Shown here one piece after another: positions 60,430-64,000 of a DNA stretch of 64,000 nucleotides (position 1 is its first letter; each line of letters opens with the position of its first letter). A model generated the notes under the pieces. The model did not search any database. It was not told the origin of the DNA and worked only from the letters and a program-made list of their open reading frames with translations. This DNA is from an uncultured Blautia sp. (GTDB taxonomy: Bacteria; Bacillota; Clostridia; Lachnospirales; Lachnospiraceae). The translations under genes were made by a program, and so were the position numbers. The stretch covers positions 1-64,000 of the forward strand of contig NZ_CAKROJ010000002.1 of assembly GCF_934372025.1 (NCBI RefSeq). The letters run 5' to 3'.

Positions 60430-62114
60430 TTCATCTTCATGTGAAGAATCTGGCACTTATTGAAGATATTGAAGTGGAATTTGGTCCGGGACTTAATATC
60501 CTGACTGGTGAGACTGGCGCCGGAAAGTCAATTCTGCTGGGATCTATGCAGTTGATTCTGGGAAACAGAGTTGCAAAAGATATGATTCGTGCAGGTGCAA
60601 ATTACGCACTGGTGGAATTACTTTTTCAGGTTGAGAATCCGAGAGCAGAGCAGGCATTGCGTGAGCTTGGAATGGAACCGGAAGACGGACAGGTGATCCT
60701 GTCACGAAAAATCACGGACGGACGCAGTATCAACAAGATCAATGGAGAAACCTGCACAGTCAGTCAGATGAAGGCGGTAGCTTCCTGTCTGCTTGATATA
60801 CACGGGCAGCATGAGCATCAGTCATTGTTATATCAGGATAAACAGCTGGAAATTCTGGATGCATATGGAAAAGAAAAAATCTATCCGGCAAAAGAAACGG
60901 TTTGCAGTGCATACGAAATATACAGGCACTCTCTGAAGCGTCTGAAAGACCTTGATACAGATGAAGAACAGCGTAACAGAGAGAGAGCTTTTCTTGAATT
61001 TGAGATCAATGAGATTGAGAGTGCAAATCTGAAAACCGGTGAAGATGACGAACTGGAAAAACTTTACCGTAAACTGAATAATGGAAAGAAAATTCTTGAG
61101 ACTTTACAGGAAGTGCGGAATCTGACTGGTAATGATTCAACGCAGGGGGCAGGAGATGCAGTGGGAAATGCTGTCAGAGAAATGATGCGTGTCGCAGAAT
61201 ATGACAGTCAGCTGGAATCCATGGCATCAGCACTTCAGGAAATTGACGGGCTCCTGAACGATTTTAACAGAGAGCTTTCTTCCTATGCAGATGAGTTGAA
61301 TTTTGATGATGAAACTTTTTATGAAACAGAAAAGAGACTGGATCAGATCAATAATCTGAAGGCTAAATATGGTCAGTCAATAGAAGAGATACATACTTAC
61401 TGCGAAAAGCAACAGCGAAAACTGGAAGATCTTGACAGGTATGAAGAAAATTTCCGGGAAGCAAAAGAAAAAGTAGAAAAAAGCCGGGAAAAGCTGGATG
61501 AAGCTTCGGATAGACTTTCGAAAATCCGGCAAAAATACAGTCAGATGCTCACAGAGAGAATCATTGAAGGTCTGAAGGATCTTAATTTTCTGGATGTGCA
61601 GTTTCATATTGACTTTCAGCGCAAAAAAGAATATACCGCTAATGGATTTGATGACATCGAATATGAAATTTCAACAAATCCAGGGGAAAGCGTGAAGGCA
61701 TTAGGAAAGATTGTATCAGGAGGAGAGCTTTCCAGAATTATGCTGGCAATTAAGGCAATTCTGGCCGATCGTGATCAGATTGAGACTCTGATTTTTGATG
61801 AGATTGATACAGGAATCAGTGGAAGAACGGCACAAAAAGTATCCGAAAAAATGGCAGTTATTGGTAAATGCCATCAGGTACTGTGTATCACACATCTTCC
61901 GCAGATTGCTGCAATGGCTGATATACATTTTGAAATAGAAAAACATCAGAAGGGGACAGAAACAATTACAGAGATTCATCCACTTGAAGGTGAGGATTCT
62001 GTAAGAGAACTGGCGAGACTTCTTGGTGGTGCCGAGATTACGCAGGCTGTTTTACAAAATGCGAAAGAAATGAAAGAATTGGCACAGATTCATAAAAATA
62101 CAAGACTGAAATAG
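60423..62114 (+). CDS. recN: DNA repair protein RecN
   Basis: 563-aa SMC-like ATPase acting in double-strand break repair. Walker A GETGAGKSILLGSM is near residue 32. Long coiled-coil arms occupy about 160-370 (including DLDRYEENFREAKEKVEKSR). The C-terminal lobe has the signature SGGELSRIMLAIKAIL, Walker B ETLIFDEIDTGISG and the CITHLPQIAAMAD loop. Normal length. Last of the nadK-argR-recN group, followed by a terminator. Confidence 0.96.
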   Translation: MLVHLHVKNLALIEDIEVEFGPGLNILTGETGAGKSILLGSMQLILGNRVAKDMIRAGANYALVELLFQVENPRAEQALRELGMEPEDGQVILSRKITDGRSINKINGETCTVSQMKAVASCLLDIHGQHEHQSLLYQDKQLEILDAYGKEKIYPAKETVCSAYEIYRHSLKRLKDLDTDEEQRNRERAFLEFEINEIESANLKTGEDDELEKLYRKLNNGKKILETLQEVRNLTGNDSTQGAGDAVGNAVREMMRVAEYDSQLESMASALQEIDGLLNDFNRELSSYADELNFDDETFYETEKRLDQINNLKAKYGQSIEEIHTYCEKQQRKLEDLDRYEENFREAKEKVEKSREKLDEASDRLSKIRQKYSQMLTERIIEGLKDLNFLDVQFHIDFQRKKEYTANGFDDIEYEISTNPGESVKALGKIVSGGELSRIMLAIKAILADRDQIETLIFDEIDTGISGRTAQKVSEKMAVIGKCHQVLCITHLPQIAAMADIHFEIEKHQKGTETITEIHPLEGEDSVRELARLLGGAEITQAVLQNAKEMKELAQIHKNTRLK

Positions 62115-62131
62115 CTGCATTCACAGCATAA

Positions 62132-62168
62132 TAAGAGAGGATGATCTGAAAGGATCTCTTCTCTTTTT
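62132..62168 (+). terminator. Terminator after recN
   Basis: AAGAGAGGAT pairs imperfectly with ATCTCTTCTCTT, followed by TTTTTTT. Confidence 0.75.
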
Positions 62169-62237
62169 TTAATGGAAAATTACTCCGTAATGTTCCTGTT
62201 ACAAAAAATACTTACACAAAAGAAAGGATGTGGCAGA

Positions 62238-63440
62238 ATGGACAGAAAGAAAAAATACCGGCATGTACTCTGGTGGATCATCGGACTGGATCTGCTTGCT
62301 GTGATCTGGCTGGGTTATCGATATCTTGACAGAAAGATTCCGGATGAACTTTATGTATCAGAAGGACAGGAACAGCAGGTACAGAAAGTTCTGGATTATC
62401 CGCTGCTTTCTTTTGATGATGCAATTACAGTTTCAGGAGACGGAAGCTATCTGTTGTCCGGAAAAATCATGGGAGTATTGCCTTTTAAAGATGTGAAAGT
62501 GTCTCCGGCAGACAGTACTACCGTATTTGTAAGTGGCAGTACGGTTGGGATTTATATGGAAACAGAAGGTGTGCTGGTAATAGATACCGGAGAAATAGTT
62601 TCTGAAGAAGGATGCGTGGAAAATCCGGCCCGAAATATTGTGAAACCTGGAGATTACATTGTGGCTTTTAATGATGAAACGGTCAGTAATAAAAAAGAAC
62701 TGGTAGAAGATCTTGAAAAACTGAATCAGCCGCAGGTAATTCTTGAAGTGTTGAGAAATGGTCAGAAAATTCCATTATCATTGAATCCGGTAAAAGATAT
62801 AAAAGGAGAATACAAACTTGGAATATGGGTACGAGATAATACGCAGGGTATAGGAACACTTACCTTTGTAGATAAAAATGGAAATTACGGTGCACTTGGA
62901 CATGGAATCAGTGATGTAGATACGGGGGAACTTCTCCATATTGATGACGGGAATCTGTATCAGGCTCAGATTGTGGGAATTCAGAAAGGAAGCAGTGGAA
63001 ATCCGGGAGAACTTGCAGGTCTGATTCATTATGAGACAGAAAAAATTATCGGAAGTATAGAAAAAAACTGTGAACAGGGAATCTATGGAAAGATAACAGA
63101 CGCCTCAGGAGAAATAAATTTTCAGCAAATGGAGGTGGCATATAAACAGGAACTTGAGGTTGGCGAAGCTTCTGTATTGTGCTGTGTAGATGGAAAAGTG
63201 CGTGAGTTTGCGGCAGAGATTACGAGAATCGACATGAATCATGAAGATGCGAATAAAAGTTTTGTGATTCAGGTAACAGATTCGGAACTGCTGGAGATAA
63301 CTGGTGGAATTGTTCAGGGAATGAGTGGAAGCCCGGTGATACAGAACGGGAAATTTGTAGGAGCAATCACACATGTTTTTGTACAGGATTCTACAGGAGG
63401 ATATGGTATTTTTGCAGAAAATATGTTGAAGAATATCTGA
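62238..63440 (+). CDS. spoIVB: SpoIVB serine peptidase
   Basis: 400-aa exported serine protease (family S55) secreted by the forespore to trigger pro-sigma-K processing. ATG 62238 (MDRKKKYRHVLWW) follows AAAGGA; the frame opening at 62172 lies right after the recN terminator. One N-terminal helix anchors it (about 10-30). A PDZ domain (about 120-190; IVKPGDYIVAFNDETVSNKKEL) precedes the protease domain, which has His222 in ALGHGISD and Ser365 in GMSGSPVIQNGKFVGAITH. Normal length and order. spo0A follows 130 bp on, the standard arrangement. Confidence 0.95.
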   Translation: MDRKKKYRHVLWWIIGLDLLAVIWLGYRYLDRKIPDELYVSEGQEQQVQKVLDYPLLSFDDAITVSGDGSYLLSGKIMGVLPFKDVKVSPADSTTVFVSGSTVGIYMETEGVLVIDTGEIVSEEGCVENPARNIVKPGDYIVAFNDETVSNKKELVEDLEKLNQPQVILEVLRNGQKIPLSLNPVKDIKGEYKLGIWVRDNTQGIGTLTFVDKNGNYGALGHGISDVDTGELLHIDDGNLYQAQIVGIQKGSSGNPGELAGLIHYETEKIIGSIEKNCEQGIYGKITDASGEINFQQMEVAYKQELEVGEASVLCCVDGKVREFAAEITRIDMNHEDANKSFVIQVTDSELLEITGGIVQGMSGSPVIQNGKFVGAITHVFVQDSTGGYGIFAENMLKNI

Positions 63441-63489
63441 AAACGTCGATTCAGGACGAACGAAAATCCAGTGTTTCAGCCTGTTTCGC

Positions 63490-63519
63490 TTGATTTCGCG
63501 AAGGCCTTTCCACTATAAT
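63490..63519 (+). promoter_or_regulatory. Promoter of spo0A
   Basis: TTGATT (63490-63495), 18-bp spacer, TATAAT (63514-63519). A 10-bp inverted repeat places one arm in this spacer. Confidence 0.75.
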
Positions 63520-63569
63520 GTCTTTGTTGTTAAGGAAGAAGATTTTTGTTGGTTAGGAGGGAAAGGCCT
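63502..63569. repeat. 10-bp inverted repeat around the spo0A promoter
   Basis: AGGCCTTTCC (63502-63511) and GGAAAGGCCT (63560-63569) are perfect inverted copies 48 bp apart. The left arm is between -35 and -10; the right arm is directly before the spo0A ATG. Confidence 0.8.
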
Positions 63570-63570
63570 C

Positions 63571-64000
63571 ATGGAAAAATTAAATGTGGCGATTGCAGAT
63601 GATAACGTAAAAATGACAGAAATACTTGGTCAGATGATCGAAGAAGATAAAGATCTGACGCTGGTCGGGAAGGCACATAATGGAGAAGAAATCTGCAACA
63701 TCATAAGAGAAAAAGAACCAGATGTTGTAGTACTTGATATTATTATGCCGAAGATGGACGGACTTACTGTTATGGAACACTGCAGCCATGATGCACAGGT
63801 GAAAAAACAGCCGGCATTTATTATTGTCTCAGCAGTCGGACAGGAAAGAATTACAGAGGATGCGTTTAATCTTGGCGCATATTATTATATGCTGAAACCT
63901 TTTGACAAACAGGTGCTCCTGAGTCGGATCAAACATATACGCCGAGGAAATGAGAGAAAAATGAGGGAACCGGTGAGACAGACAGTTCGTGAAGAAACGG
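63571..64000 (+). CDS. spo0A: Stage 0 sporulation protein A, N-terminal part (cut by window end)
   Basis: Master regulator of sporulation entry. 143 codons are visible before the window ends. They form the receiver domain: acidic pocket ADDN (Asp10, Asp11), phospho-acceptor Asp56 in VVVLDIIMPKMDG, Thr/Ser position in IIVSAVGQE and the conserved lysine in YYMLKPFDKQ. A linker (RRGNERKMREPVRQ) follows. The DNA-binding domain lies beyond the window. ATG 63571 is 11 bases from AGGAGG, a long spacer filled by one arm of the inverted repeat. Adjacent upstream spoIVB confirms identity. Confidence 0.96.
   Translation, partial: MEKLNVAIADDNVKMTEILGQMIEEDKDLTLVGKAHNGEEICNIIREKEPDVVVLDIIMPKMDGLTVMEHCSHDAQVKKQPAFIIVSAVGQERITEDAFNLGAYYYMLKPFDKQVLLSRIKHIRRGNERKMREPVRQTVREET

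Noticed and set aside
63441..63489. Spo0A boxes upstream of spo0A
   Set aside because: GGACGAA resembles the TGTCGAA/TGACGAA box but misses the first base. A single imperfect copy is not enough.
1..64000. CRISPR arrays, insertion sequences, prophage or integrative elements
   Set aside because: No regularly spaced repeats, transposase, integrase or phage structural genes were seen. Gene order follows known Firmicutes clusters.

Overview
The window is a gene-dense, mobile-element-free stretch of a low-GC, Gram-positive, anaerobic, spore-forming chromosome. Three sets of genes point to a Clostridia member: a complete spoIIIA operon, spoIVB followed by spo0A, and cotJABC. Ferredoxin, a DUF1858 protein, a cobalamin riboswitch and many exported proteins fit Lachnospiraceae (Blautia/Ruminococcus-like). 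That placement is inferred from gene content and codon style, not from a database search.

Layout. 0-10 kb: tRNA-Cys, a broken bile-acid/sodium-symporter-family gene, a 1172-aa secreted Ig-like/FN3-like protein, an orphan sulfate-binding protein, pyrC, and a cation symporter paired with a cysteine desulfidase. 10-16 kb: the conserved Firmicutes block rpsF-ssb-rpsR, gdpP-rplI-dnaB, then a MerR-like gene. 16-28.5 kb: ferredoxin, DUF1858, mecA, a GH18/SH3 protein, trkA-trkH, an MscS channel, bioY-DUF1284 behind a BirA-type operator, an MFS transporter, a flavoredoxin-like protein and the spore-coat genes cotJABC. 28.6-34.7 kb: a cobalamin-riboswitch operon encoding an exported cobaltochelatase, a two-domain NEAT-like protein and an ABC importer whose ATPase has an extra C-terminal domain. 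34.8-40.6 kb: a TetR regulator divergent from an MMPL exporter and a 965-aa secreted repeat protein, with three copies of one palindromic operator between them. 40.7-46.2 kb: ftsW-like, acpP, gltX, UvrD-type helicase and phosphopantetheinyl transferase. 46.2-51.2 kb: spoIIIAA-AH. 51.3-64 kb: prfC, Asp23, nusB-xseA-xseB-ispA-dxs-tlyA-nadK-argR-recN, spoIVB and the start of spo0A.

How parts fit. GdpP destroys c-di-AMP, and potassium transporters of the TrkA/TrkH type are common c-di-AMP targets, so the window holds a probable potassium/osmotic node together with MscS. AcpP and a phosphopantetheinyl transferase that could activate it are 3.5 kb apart. The spoIIIA products form the feeding channel between mother cell and forespore, SpoIVB signals sigma-K activation, Spo0A starts the programme and CotJ coats the spore. 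The most unusual unit is the riboswitch operon. An exported CbiK-type chelatase beside a NEAT-like protein and a BtuFCD/FecBCDE-type importer suggests extracellular metal-tetrapyrrole handling. Other points worth checking are a 176-nt overlap of spoIIIAF and spoIIIAG, a possibly leaderless ftsW-like transcript, a terminator just ahead of nusB, and a 10-bp inverted repeat around the spo0A promoter.
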